Below the pieces are notes generated by a model. The model was not told the origin of the DNA, did no database searches, and saw only the letters and a list, made by a program, of their open reading frames with translations. A stretch of 64,000 nucleotides of DNA. It comes from Streptomyces flavofungini (GTDB lineage: Bacteria > Actinomycetota > Actinomycetes > Streptomycetales > Streptomycetaceae). The stretch lies in contig NZ_BMVR01000002.1 of assembly GCF_014650815.1 (NCBI RefSeq), forward strand, positions 434,001 through 498,000. Direction: 5' to 3'. Below are positions 41,223-48,792 of this stretch, in pieces. The translations under genes were made by a program, and so were the position numbers. Numbering within the stretch: position 1 is the stretch's first letter; every line of letters starts with the position of its first letter.

Positions 41223-41370
41223 GTTCTCCCCACAACTGGCCCGCGGCGGACGCCGGTTACGTGCTGTTCGCCGGGTCCGCCGGGTCCCCGGCGGGCACGG
41301 CCCACCGAGGATTCAACCAGGTCTGCTGCGCCGACGTGCAGCACGCGTCGGCGAGGGGGGTGGTGGGGCG

Positions 41371-42315
41371 TCAGTGGAACTGGTTGCCGTACAGCGGGTC
41401 GGGCCTGGGGGTGGCCTTGGGGGTGGCGTCCGCGGTGGCGTTCAGGGTCATGCCCTGGGGTGCGCCGCCCCGGGGCTCGTCGGCGACGGCCCGGACCAGT
41501 GGGGACATGACGCCCGCCCCGGCCAGGAGCGGGGCCGTGACCTGCGGCCCGGGTCGCAGGCGGGCGCCGGCGAGCAGGGGCGCGAGGGCCTGGGGCCGGG
41601 GCCCTTGCACGGAGAGCGGATTGCTGCCGCGCCGCCGCACCGAGTCGGGCACGGCGGTGTTGACCGTGCTCGGGGAACGCAGTGGCGACGCGTTGCTGTT
41701 GGCCGCGCCGACGCCGCCGGCGCGCTGCTCGCCCGCGGTGAGGGGCGTGCCCATGGTGACCCCGCCGAGTGCTATCGCGGCCAGCGACACCGCCCCGGCC
41801 GCGGCGAACGCGAAGCGCCGCCCCAGCCAGACGGACCGCTCGGCCTCGGGCCGGCCGACGTCATGGATGCGGAAGCCGCGCTGCTCACTGGGCAGCACCG
41901 CGGCGTGGGCGCCCGACGGCACGTACCCGGCGAAGGGCTCGGGTCTTCCGCGGATGCTGAAGACACCACCCTGGGGCAGGCCGGTGGACTCCGACGAGCC
42001 GGTGGCGAAGCCGTCGTCGACGGGCGTCCGGGGGCCCCCGGACCGGCCGATGTCGTCGAGGTCGGCGGCGGGCAGGCTCTGTAGGCGGGCGAGGAAGCTC
42101 TCGCTGGGGGGCGGCGCCGCGGTCTGCGCGAAGACGTTCTTGAGGCGGCGCTGCGCGTCGGCCTCGGTCTTGCACTTCGGACAGGTCGCGATGTGCGCGA
42201 GCACTCGCTCGCGTGCGTCATGACCGAGCTCACCGTCGACCAGCGCGGCGAGCCGGTCCCCCAGGTGCTGCTCGGCGAGATGCCGCTCGGCAGGATTGGA
42301 CCGTGATCCACTCAC
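41371..42315 (-). CDS. SigE-linked anti-sigma factor (zinc-binding ZAS domain)
   Basis: A 314-residue membrane protein. The N-terminal zinc-associated anti-sigma domain contains His41-x3-Cys45-x2-Cys48 (HIATCPKC), with [14 protein letters not shown] before it. One membrane segment follows at about residues 170-192 ([18 protein letters not shown]), then an external low-complexity region. It should hold SigE inactive at the membrane until envelope stress releases it. The start is GTG 42315, whose GTGA overlaps the sigE stop, so the pair is translationally coupled and made in fixed ratio. The downstream htrA product may take part in its release, by analogy with other systems. Confidence 0.88.
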   Translation of the reverse strand: MSGSRSNPAERHLAEQHLGDRLAALVDGELGHDARERVLAHIATCPKCKTEADAQRRLKNVFAQTAAPPPSESFLARLQSLPAADLDDIGRSGGPRTPVDDGFATGSSESTGLPQGGVFSIRGRPEPFAGYVPSGAHAAVLPSEQRGFRIHDVGRPEAERSVWLGRRFAFAAAGAVSLAAIALGGVTMGTPLTAGEQRAGGVGAANSNASPLRSPSTVNTAVPDSVRRRGSNPLSVQGPRPQALAPLLAGARLRPGPQVTAPLLAGAGVMSPLVRAVADEPRGGAPQGMTLNATADATPKATPRPDPLYGNQFH

Positions 42316-43085
42316 GCGGTCGCGCCCCCTCCTCCCAGCGCCACGGCTCCGCTCACGGCCAGCGAGCGGCGCTCGGCGCGGGCCTCGGGCGAACGGTGCT
42401 GGAGGGCCTTGCGGAGCTGGGAGCGACCGCGGTGGATACGGCTGCGGACCGTACCGAGCTTGACGCCCAGGGTGGCGGCGATCTCCTCGTACGAAAGGCC
42501 TTCGATGTCGCACAGGACGACGGCGGCACGGAACTCGGGCGCGAGGGTGTCGAGCGCCTGCTGGACGTCCGCGTCGAAGTGGGTGTCGTTGAACACCTGC
42601 TGGGGCGAGGGCTCGCGGCTGGGCAGTCGCTCCGCGGCGTCGTCCCCGAGGGCGTCGAAGCGGATGCGCTGCTTGCGCCGGACCATGTCCAGGAAGAGGT
42701 TCGTGGTGATGCGGTGCAGCCAGCCCTCGAAGGTGCCGGGCGTGTACGTCGACAGCGAGCGGAAGACGCGGACGAAGACTTCCTGCGTGAGGTCCTCGGC
42801 GTCGTGCTGGTTGCCCGTCAGGCGGTAGGCGAGGCGGTAGACGCGGCCGCTGTGCGTGCTGACGATCTCTTCCCAGGTGGGAGGAGTCCACGCCTGCGAT
42901 TCCGCGTCAGCGGCAAAGGTCGCGGTCTGAGCGGAGTCGGTGGCGCGGGAACGGTCAGCGGTGTCGGTCACGGATTTCGGCTTACCCGCCCATCCCAGAA
43001 AGCGCCTGCGCGCTCCTCTGCGATCTGCGGATGCAGCCGCACCTCCCCTGTCGGCTCTGGTGGTGTCCAGTGGAGCCCCTACCAT
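42312..43085 (-). CDS. sigE: ECF RNA polymerase sigma factor, SigE type
   Basis: The 257-residue sigma factor starts at ATG 43085 ([15 protein letters not shown]); the frame extends 42 codons upstream to another ATG without family-like sequence. Region 2 is clear ([29 protein letters not shown]), as is region 4 ([30 protein letters not shown]). It matches the actinobacterial SigE that responds to envelope stress together with its anti-sigma partner and HtrA. This is not the CseA/CseB/CseC-linked SigE of S. coelicolor, whose cse genes are absent. A GGAAC-N17-GTT motif upstream suggests autoregulation. Confidence 0.9.
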   Translation of the reverse strand: MVGAPLDTTRADRGGAAASADRRGARRRFLGWAGKPKSVTDTADRSRATDSAQTATFAADAESQAWTPPTWEEIVSTHSGRVYRLAYRLTGNQHDAEDLTQEVFVRVFRSLSTYTPGTFEGWLHRITTNLFLDMVRRKQRIRFDALGDDAAERLPSREPSPQQVFNDTHFDADVQQALDTLAPEFRAAVVLCDIEGLSYEEIAATLGVKLGTVRSRIHRGRSQLRKALQHRSPEARAERRSLAVSGAVALGGGGATA

Positions 43086-43178
43086 AACCACCTCGCCCGT
43101 TAGCTCCGGATAAGCGTTTTTACGTGAATTTGGTACTTGGCTCTTGCCGTACCCAGCCCGTCGGGTCTGCTTCACGCA

Positions 43179-43203
43179 AACTCCGCGGGCCGACTTGAGT
43201 TCC
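43179..43203 (-). promoter_or_regulatory. Candidate ECF-type autoregulatory promoter of sigE
   Basis: On the minus strand GGAAC (plus 43199-43203) is followed after 17 bp by GTT (plus 43179-43181), the layout of ECF promoters. It would start a transcript about 85 nt before the ATG at 43085. Confidence 0.4.
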
Positions 43204-43323
43204 AGATCCATGTCTATGCCCCCGCTGTCCTCACACCCCTTCTAAACGCACGGTCCCATCTGCGGGTTCCCGGCCCCAACGGATACAGTCACGGCCAGGC
43301 AACCACGGGGACAGGAGAGGGCC

Positions 43324-43956
43324 ATTACCGGCAACCGGCAGACGAACTGGGCGTTCGCCGACGCCTTTGTCGCCGAGGACGAGGCGCTGCGCTGGGCCCG
43401 GGACCGGGCGCGGGAGGCCGGGCTGCGCTCGGTGTCCCCCGGCACCGGCGCCGCGCTGGGCATGCTGGCCGCCACCGTGGACGCCAAGGCGGTCGCCGAG
43501 ATCGGTACGGGCACGGGAGTGTCGGGCATCCACCTGCTGCACGGAATGCGCTCCGACGGCGTCCTGACCACGGTCGATCCGGAGCCGGAGCGTCAGCAGT
43601 TCGCCCGTACGGCCTTCCGCGCCGCCGGTTTCGCGGGCAACCGCGCCCGTTTCATCCCCGGCCGCGCCCTCGACGTCCTGCCCCGGCTCGCGGACGGCGG
43701 GTACGACCTGGTCTTCTGCGACGGCGACCGGACGGAAGTCCTCGACTACCTCGCTGAATCGTTGCGCCTGCTCCGTCCGGGCGGGCTCGTCTGCTTCGAG
43801 GGCGTCTTCGCGGACGGCCGCACGGTGGACTCGGGGCCGCAGCCCGCGGAGGTGCTGCGGCTGCGTGAGCTGTTGCGGGCCATCCGCGAGAGCCAGGACC
43901 TGGTGCCGTCGCTGCTCCCGGTCGGCGACGGCCTCCTCTGCGCCGTCAAGCGCTAG
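43324..43956 (+). CDS. O-methyltransferase (class I SAM-dependent), apparent ATT start
   Basis: A SAM-dependent methyltransferase of the actinobacterial caffeoyl-CoA/catechol O-methyltransferase-like family, found beside sigE. The SAM loop is VAEIGTGTGVSG, followed by TTVDPEPERQ, FIPGRALDVLP and DLVFCDGDR. The family N terminus (NRQTNWAFADAFVAEDEALRWARD) is present but no ATG, GTG or TTG precedes it in frame. ATT at 43324, six bases after GGAG, is the best start and gives 210 residues; GTG at 43432 would delete the conserved helix. The natural substrate is unknown. Confidence 0.85.
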   Translation: MTGNRQTNWAFADAFVAEDEALRWARDRAREAGLRSVSPGTGAALGMLAATVDAKAVAEIGTGTGVSGIHLLHGMRSDGVLTTVDPEPERQQFARTAFRAAGFAGNRARFIPGRALDVLPRLADGGYDLVFCDGDRTEVLDYLAESLRLLRPGGLVCFEGVFADGRTVDSGPQPAEVLRLRELLRAIRESQDLVPSLLPVGDGLLCAVKR

Positions 43957-44178
43957 CCACCCCGGTTCCCCGCCCCGCCCCCGGCCGCGCCCCGACCCAG
44001 TGATTCCGGCCGTTCACCCCGGCGGAATCCGGACGTATCCGCAGGCCGAGGGGCCCGCCGGAGCCCCTCCCCCGGGGAGCTCACGGATGCCCTCGGCCCC
44101 CGTACACAGCGCTGCCCCGGCTCGTCGTACGATGCCGGGGCAGTGCAAAAAACGGTGAACAGTGTGGGCGCTATCGCG

Positions 44179-44346
44179 TCAGCCGACAACCTTCTTCAGG
44201 GCATCGCCGAGGGCGTCAGCCTCGTCGGGGGTCAGTTCGACGACAAGTCGACCGCCACCTTCGAGCGGAACGCGCATGACGATGCCCCGCCCCTCCTTGG
44301 TCACCTCGAGCGGGCCGTCGCCCGTCCGCGGCTTCATGGCCGCCAT
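44179..44346 (-). CDS. DUF3117 family protein
   Basis: A 55-residue protein, MAAMKPRTGDGPLE at the N terminus and DALGDALKKVVG at the C terminus, a near-perfect match to DUF3117, one of the most conserved small proteins of actinobacteria and of unknown function. It has a beta-hairpin-like core (GIVMRVPLEGGGRLVVELT) and a C-terminal helix. ATG 44346 has GGAAGGGG seven bases upstream; the open frame extends 22 codons further without family sequence. Confidence 0.93.
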   Translation of the reverse strand: MAAMKPRTGDGPLEVTKEGRGIVMRVPLEGGGRLVVELTPDEADALGDALKKVVG

Positions 44347-44426
44347 GCTCGTTCCCCTTCCTGAAACCAGCTTGTCGCAGCCGACAACCCAGGTGTCAGC
44401 GGCATCGAACACATTGCTTCCAGGTC

Positions 44427-44457
44427 ATTATCCCGCATCGCGGGACCCGATGACCAA
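44427..44457 (-). promoter_or_regulatory. Candidate promoter of the DUF3117 gene with a palindrome at its minus 10
   Basis: On the minus strand TTGGTC (plus 44452-44457) and GATAAT (44427-44432) are 19 bp apart. TCCCGC-ATC-GCGGGA (44431-44445), a perfect inverted repeat, fills the spacer and touches the minus 10, so it may be an operator. The remaining divergent 325-bp gap to 44671 showed me no other clear site. Confidence 0.35.
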
Positions 44458-44671
44458 CATCAGTCGGCATCGCTTGCGCAACGCGCGTCCGCAAAACCAC
44501 TCAATTCGGCGATGTGACTGCAATACTTCGCCGCCCCACACGCTTCTTCCGCCCCGCGCACTTTGACGCAGGTCACATCGGCGGCGGCGTACCGAGGGCC
44601 GATGATCTAGGTCATGCTGGGCCCCGAAGCCACCGGACAGCGGACCACAGGACCAGCGGAGGGGACCCATC

Positions 44672-45472
44672 ATGGCCGACACCGTGCTCTACGAGGTGAG
44701 CGACGGACTCGCGACGATCACGTTGAACCGCCCCGACGCGATGAACGCGATGAACGTCGAGGCCAAGGTCGCCCTCAGGGAGGCGGCGCAGGCGGCCGCG
44801 GCGGACCCCGCCGTGCGCGCGGTACTGCTCACCGCCACCGGGCGCGCCTTCTGCGTGGGCCAGGACCTCAAGGAGCACGTGGGCCTGCTGCAGGCGGACC
44901 GTGAGTCCGGCTCGGGGCAGACCATGAGCACGGTGCGGGAGCACTACAACCCGATCGTGCGGGCCCTGACCGGCATGCAGAAGCCGGTCGTGGCGGGCGT
45001 CAACGGCGTGGCGGCCGGTGCGGGCTTCGGCTTCGCGCTCGCCGCGGACTACCGGATCGTCGCGGACACGGCGTCGTTCAACACGTCGTTCGCGGGCGTC
45101 GCGCTGACCGCCGACTCCGGGGTCTCCTGGACCCTCTCGCGCCTCATCGGCCCGGGCCGCGCCGCCGACCTGCTGCTCTTCCCGCGCGGCATCAAGGCGC
45201 AGGAGGCGTACGACCTGGGGATCGCCCAGCAGGTCGTGCCCGCGGCCGAGCTGGCGGAGACGGCCCTGAAGACGGCCCGCACGCTGGCCGACGGCCCGAC
45301 CCTCGCCTACGCGGCGATCAAGGAGTCGCTCGCCTTCGCCGCAGGTCACAGCCTGGACGAGGCCCTGGACAAGGAGGACGAGCTGCAGACCCGGGCGGGT
45401 GCGTCCGAGGACCACACGATCGCGGTGCAGGCCTTCCTCGACAAGGCCAAGCCGAAGTACCTCGGCCGCTAG
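44672..45472 (+). CDS. Enoyl-CoA hydratase/isomerase (PaaG-like)
   Basis: A 266-residue crotonase-fold protein. The oxyanion-hole strands are seen in GRAFCVGQDLKEH and GVNGVAAGAGFGFALAAD. In place of the second hydratase glutamate the motif reads TADSGVSWTLSRLIG, with Asp-Ser as in PaaG-type isomerases of phenylacetyl-CoA breakdown, so isomerisation may be more likely than hydration. The C-terminal trimerisation helices follow (ALDKEDELQTRAGASEDH). It acts on CoA-bound acyl chains in the cytosol. No other pathway genes adjoin it. Confidence 0.88.
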   Translation: MADTVLYEVSDGLATITLNRPDAMNAMNVEAKVALREAAQAAAADPAVRAVLLTATGRAFCVGQDLKEHVGLLQADRESGSGQTMSTVREHYNPIVRALTGMQKPVVAGVNGVAAGAGFGFALAADYRIVADTASFNTSFAGVALTADSGVSWTLSRLIGPGRAADLLLFPRGIKAQEAYDLGIAQQVVPAAELAETALKTARTLADGPTLAYAAIKESLAFAAGHSLDEALDKEDELQTRAGASEDHTIAVQAFLDKAKPKYLGR

Positions 45473-45569
45473 GCCTCAAGGCGGCGGGCCCTCGGACGAC
45501 GGGCCCCAGGACGACGGGCCCCGGGACGGCTGCGGCCACCCGGGGCCCGGACTGCGGCCGCCCGCCGTC

Positions 45570-45660
45570 TCAGACACCACCCGCACGGGGCGTCAGACAC
45601 CACCCGCACGGGGCGTCAGGCACCGCCCACACGAGCCTCAGGAACCGCCCACGCGGGGCC
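45570..45660. repeat. Serial 23-bp repeats at the 3' end of tag
   Basis: Two exact 23-bp copies (45570-45592 and 45593-45615) are followed by a diverged copy (45616-45637) and the final codons plus stop of the glycosylase gene (45638-45660). Each copy begins with TCA, so each reads as a gene end with stop on the minus strand. Confidence 0.75.
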
Positions 45661-46273
45661 CCGGGCCCCGTCCGCCCACGGCCTGGGCCCCGCCCGCCTC
45701 GCGGGCCACACAGTCCACGAGGTGGTCGTTCACCAGGCCGCAGGCCTGCATCAGGGCATAGGCCGTGGTGGGCCCGACGAAGCGGAGGCCGCGCTTCTTC
45801 AGGGCCTTGGACAGGGCCGTCGACTCGTCCGTGACCGCGGGCACGTCCGCGAGGGACCGCGGCGCCGGGCGCCCGGCCGGGTCCGGGGCGAACGACCAGA
45901 TCAGCTCGTCCAGTTCGCCGGCGGACCAGTCCGCGAGCACGCGCGCGTTGGCCATCGTCGCGTCGACCTTCGCGCGGTTGCGGATGATGCCCGCGTCGGC
46001 GAGCAGCCGCTCCCGGTCCGCGTCCCCGAACTCCGCGACCGCGGCGATCTTGAAGCCGGAGAACGCCGCGCGGAAGCCCTCACGGCGCCGCAGGATCGTG
46101 ATCCAGGACAGGCCCGACTGGAAGGCCTCCAGGGACACCCGCTCGAACAGCGCGTCGTCGCCGTGGACCGGACGGCCCCACTCCTGATCGTGGTACGCCA
46201 CGTAGTCCTCGGTGGACAGGCCCCACGGGCAGCGCAGGCCACCGTCCGGGCCCGGAATCGCCCCGCTGCTCAT
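45638..46273 (-). CDS. tag: DNA-3-methyladenine glycosylase I
   Basis: A 211-residue Tag enzyme. It has CPWGLS near the N terminus (Cys15) and YHDQEWGRP (His28), which with the later NDHLVDCVAR His/Cys provide the zinc site, and GLSWITILRRREGFR of the helix-hairpin-helix fold. It removes 3-methyladenine from alkylated DNA, starting base excision repair. ATG 46273 overlaps the stop of the DivIVA-like gene as ATGA. Copies of its last 23 bp follow the stop codon. Confidence 0.92.
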   Translation of the reverse strand: MSSGAIPGPDGGLRCPWGLSTEDYVAYHDQEWGRPVHGDDALFERVSLEAFQSGLSWITILRRREGFRAAFSGFKIAAVAEFGDADRERLLADAGIIRNRAKVDATMANARVLADWSAGELDELIWSFAPDPAGRPAPRSLADVPAVTDESTALSKALKKRGLRFVGPTTAYALMQACGLVNDHLVDCVAREAGGAQAVGGRGPGPRVGGS

Positions 46274-46683
46274 CTGCCGTCCTCCGGTCGCTCGTCCGTC
46301 GGCGCCGGGGCGCCGTGCTGTCCGTGCCCGCGCTCCGCGGCGTCGTACTTCTCGAACAGCCCGGGCCCGCCGACCGCCGTCGCCTGGGCGCCCGCGAGGG
46401 CCGTCTCCAGCTCGGCGATGCGGGCGTCCCGCTCCGCCAGCTCGGCGCCGATGCGGTCCAGGGCCTCGTCCACGTCCACCATGCGATAGCCGCGCACCGT
46501 CATCGGGAAGCGCACCGCCTCCACGTCGGCGCGGCGCAGCGGGCGGTCCGGCGGCAGCGGGTCCGTGAACCGCTCCGGCGCCGCCTCGGGCAGCGCGGCG
46601 CTCTCCCCGCCGCCGAGGACCGCCATGGTCACCGCGCCCACCACGACGACGAGGGCGATGACCAGGAACAGGAACATGACCAT
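46270..46683 (-). CDS. DivIVA-domain membrane protein
   Basis: A 137-residue protein with one N-terminal membrane segment (VMFLFLVIALVVVVGAVTMAVLGG, about 2-25), then a DivIVA-like region: RRADVEAVRFPMTVRGYRMVDVDEALDRIGAEL, with a following coiled-coil (RDARIAELETALAG). Such proteins sit at the membrane, possibly at curved or growing sites. ATG 46683 is the first Met before the membrane helix. Its stop overlaps the tag start as ATGA, and the pair is conserved in actinobacteria. Function unproven. Confidence 0.85.
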   Translation of the reverse strand: MVMFLFLVIALVVVVGAVTMAVLGGGESAALPEAAPERFTDPLPPDRPLRRADVEAVRFPMTVRGYRMVDVDEALDRIGAELAERDARIAELETALAGAQATAVGGPGLFEKYDAAERGHGQHGAPAPTDERPEDGR

Positions 46684-46834
46684 CTCTGCGGTCCCCACGC
46701 TCGGATGCCGGACCGCGCTGCGGCCGACACGGAAACTGTCTGGCTCCGATCGTGCCATGCGGCTCTGACAGTTAAGGTCGCAGGCGGCCGGTCCGCGAGG
46801 CCGGACAGAAGAACGACAAGGAGGCTCACAGGGG

Positions 46835-47695
46835 ATGCTCAGGCTGGGCAGGCGCGAGTTCGACGCGCACGAGCCGGTGATCATGGCGATCGTGAACCGG
46901 ACCCCGGACTCCTTCTACGACCAGGGGGCCACGTTCCGCGACGAACCCGCCCTCGCGCGCGTGGAGCAGGCCATCGCCGAAGGTGCCGCCATCATCGACA
47001 TCGGCGGGGTGAAGGCCGGGCCCGGCGAGGAGGTCACCGCCGAGGAGGAGGCGCGGCGGACCGTCGGCTTCGTCGCTGAGGTGCGGCGGCGCTTCCCCGA
47101 CGTCGTCATCAGCGTGGACACCTGGCGGCACGAGGTCGGCGAGGCCGTCTGCGACGTCGGGGCCGACGTCCTCAACGACGCCTGGGGCGGCGTCGACCCC
47201 AAGCTCGCCGAGGTCGCCGCGCGGTACGGGGTCGGGCTCGTGTGCACCCACGCGGGTGGCGCCGAGCCGCGTACGCGGCCCCATCGCGTCGAGTACGACG
47301 ACGTCGTCGCCGACATCCTCCGCGTCACCGTCGGGCTCGCCGAGCGGGCCGTCGAGCTCGGTGTGCCCCGGGAGTCCGTCCTCATCGACCCCGGGCACGA
47401 CTTCGGCAAGAACACCCGGCACTCGCTCGAGGCGACGCGGCGGCTCGGGGAGCTCGTCGACACGGGGTGGCCCGTGCTCGTCTCCCTCTCCAACAAGGAC
47501 TTCGTCGGGGAGACGCTGGACACGCCGCTCAAGGAGCGGGTGGTGGGGACGTTGGCCACGACCGCTGTGTCCGCGTGGCTGGGGGCGCAGGTGTATCGCG
47601 TCCACGAGGTCGCGGAGACCCGTCAGGTCGTCGACATGGTCGCCACCATCGCCGGCCATCGGCCTCCGGCGGTGGCCCGGCGGGGGCTGGCGTAG
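46835..47695 (+). CDS. folP2: FolP2-type dihydropteroate synthase homologue
   Basis: A 286-residue DHPS-fold protein. It has IMAIVNRTPDSFYDQG, IIDIGGVKAGPGEEV, DTWRHEV, NDAWGGVDPK, LIDPGHDFGKNT and SLSNKDFVGETL. True DHPS enzymes read MGIVNVTPDSFSDGG and end with a Ser-Arg-Lys type loop; the differences here are those of mycobacterial FolP2, a paralogue reported to lack DHPS activity. So the reaction on pterin and p-aminobenzoate is doubtful. ATG 46835 was used, 8 bases after GAGG. It is divergent from the DivIVA-like gene. Confidence 0.88.
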   Translation: MLRLGRREFDAHEPVIMAIVNRTPDSFYDQGATFRDEPALARVEQAIAEGAAIIDIGGVKAGPGEEVTAEEEARRTVGFVAEVRRRFPDVVISVDTWRHEVGEAVCDVGADVLNDAWGGVDPKLAEVAARYGVGLVCTHAGGAEPRTRPHRVEYDDVVADILRVTVGLAERAVELGVPRESVLIDPGHDFGKNTRHSLEATRRLGELVDTGWPVLVSLSNKDFVGETLDTPLKERVVGTLATTAVSAWLGAQVYRVHEVAETRQVVDMVATIAGHRPPAVARRGLA

Positions 47696-47696
47696 G

Positions 47697-47830
47697 GCCC
47701 TGCGGGGCTTTCCCCAGTCCCGCCCCTTCCCGAAACCGGGGGCTGCGCCCCCGGACCCCAGCTCCTCAAACGCCGGACGGGCTGTAGACAGCCCGTCCGG
47801 CGTTTGAGGACGAGGCGCGGAGCGCCGATC
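47697..47830. repeat. Dispersed Streptomyces intergenic repeat, copy 3 (head-to-head pair)
   Basis: The stretch from 47697 to about 47784 is the element in reverse orientation (AGTCCCGCCCCTTCCCGAAA region first). It is followed by a forward half-copy (47789-47830). The two meet head to head and form the hairpin listed separately. Confidence 0.75.
47763..47810. terminator. Bidirectional hairpin formed by two repeat halves
   Basis: Exact 22-bp arms (47763-47784 and 47789-47810) with a four-base TAGA loop, between the convergent folP2 and LOG genes. Confidence 0.75.
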
Positions 47831-47858
47831 ACGCCCGCCAAAGGCCCAGGGGCCAGAC

Positions 47859-48608
47859 TCAACGGCCCACTTCCTTCGTCACCAACGCCACCGCCTCCTC
47901 CACCTCGTCCGTGACGTGGAAGAGGAGGAGGTCCTTTTCGGAGGCCTTGCCCTGGGCGACGACGGTGTCACGGAGCCAGTCGACGAGGCCGCCCCAGTAC
48001 GCGGTGCCGAAGAGGACGATGGGGAAGCGGGTGACCTTGCGGGTCTGCACGAGGGTGAGGGCCTCGAAGAGCTCGTCGAGGGTGCCGAGGCCGCCGGGCA
48101 GGACGACGAACCCCTGGGCGTACTTCACGAACATGGTCTTGCGCACGAAGAAGTAGCGGAAGTTGACGCCGATGTCGACGTGCGGGTTGAGCCCCTGCTC
48201 GAAGGGCAGCTCGATGCCGAGCCCGACGGAGATGCCGTCGGCCTCGCGGGCCCCCTTGTTGGCGGCCTCCATGGCGCCGGGCCCGCCGCCGGTGATCACG
48301 GCGAAGCCGGCGTCGACGAGGGCCTTGCCGATGCGCACGCCGGCCTCGTACTCGGGGGTGCCGGGCTTGGTCCGGGCGGAGCCGAAGACGCTGATGGCGC
48401 TGGGGAGTTCGGCGAGCGCGCCGAAGCCCTCGACGAACTCGGACTGGATGCGCATGACCCGCCAGGGGTCGGTGTGCACCCACTCGGTGTCGCCCTCGGT
48501 GTCGAGGAGCCGCTGGTCGGTGGTGCCGGGCGTGATCTGATCGCGCCGCCGCACCACCGGCCCCAGGTGCTGCTCCTCCGGCGGACTCTGCGCTTCCGGA
48601 TTGCCCAT
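47859..48608 (-). CDS. LOG-family protein (TIGR00730), likely nucleoside-5'-monophosphate phosphoribohydrolase
   Basis: The 249-residue protein has the two family motifs: GGGPGAMEAANKG and PGGLGTLDEL, which form the nucleotide-cleavage site of LONELY GUY enzymes. These release free bases such as cytokinins from nucleotide monophosphates; in bacteria the natural role is uncertain. ATG 48608 has GGAAGGGG six bases upstream and is preferred to the ATG two codons before it, which would touch the ribosome site. It converges with folP2 across the repeat hairpin. Confidence 0.92.
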   Translation of the reverse strand: MGNPEAQSPPEEQHLGPVVRRRDQITPGTTDQRLLDTEGDTEWVHTDPWRVMRIQSEFVEGFGALAELPSAISVFGSARTKPGTPEYEAGVRIGKALVDAGFAVITGGGPGAMEAANKGAREADGISVGLGIELPFEQGLNPHVDIGVNFRYFFVRKTMFVKYAQGFVVLPGGLGTLDELFEALTLVQTRKVTRFPIVLFGTAYWGGLVDWLRDTVVAQGKASEKDLLLFHVTDEVEEAVALVTKEVGR

Positions 48609-48792
48609 GAACATCCCCTTCCACTGCCGGTCGACCCCGGCCCATCAGCGCGGCCGCGCTCAACTCACTCGTTGTGCCACTTCAGCGTAGGTCTACGGGC
48701 GTTACGCGGGGCGTAACTCCAGAAGTCGGGAGACCGCGTCCGGTCGGAAGGCCGCGTCCGGCGGTCGATCAGGCGGTCAGGAAGTCAGGCGG

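Noticed and set aside
37971..41510. Long plus-strand frame of over 1100 codons
   Set aside because: It is the antisense shadow of htrA, which has clear motifs on the minus strand.
41371..42891. Apparent fusion of sigma and anti-sigma factor
   Set aside because: The upstream part is a shadow of sigE. The anti-sigma gene starts at GTG 42315.
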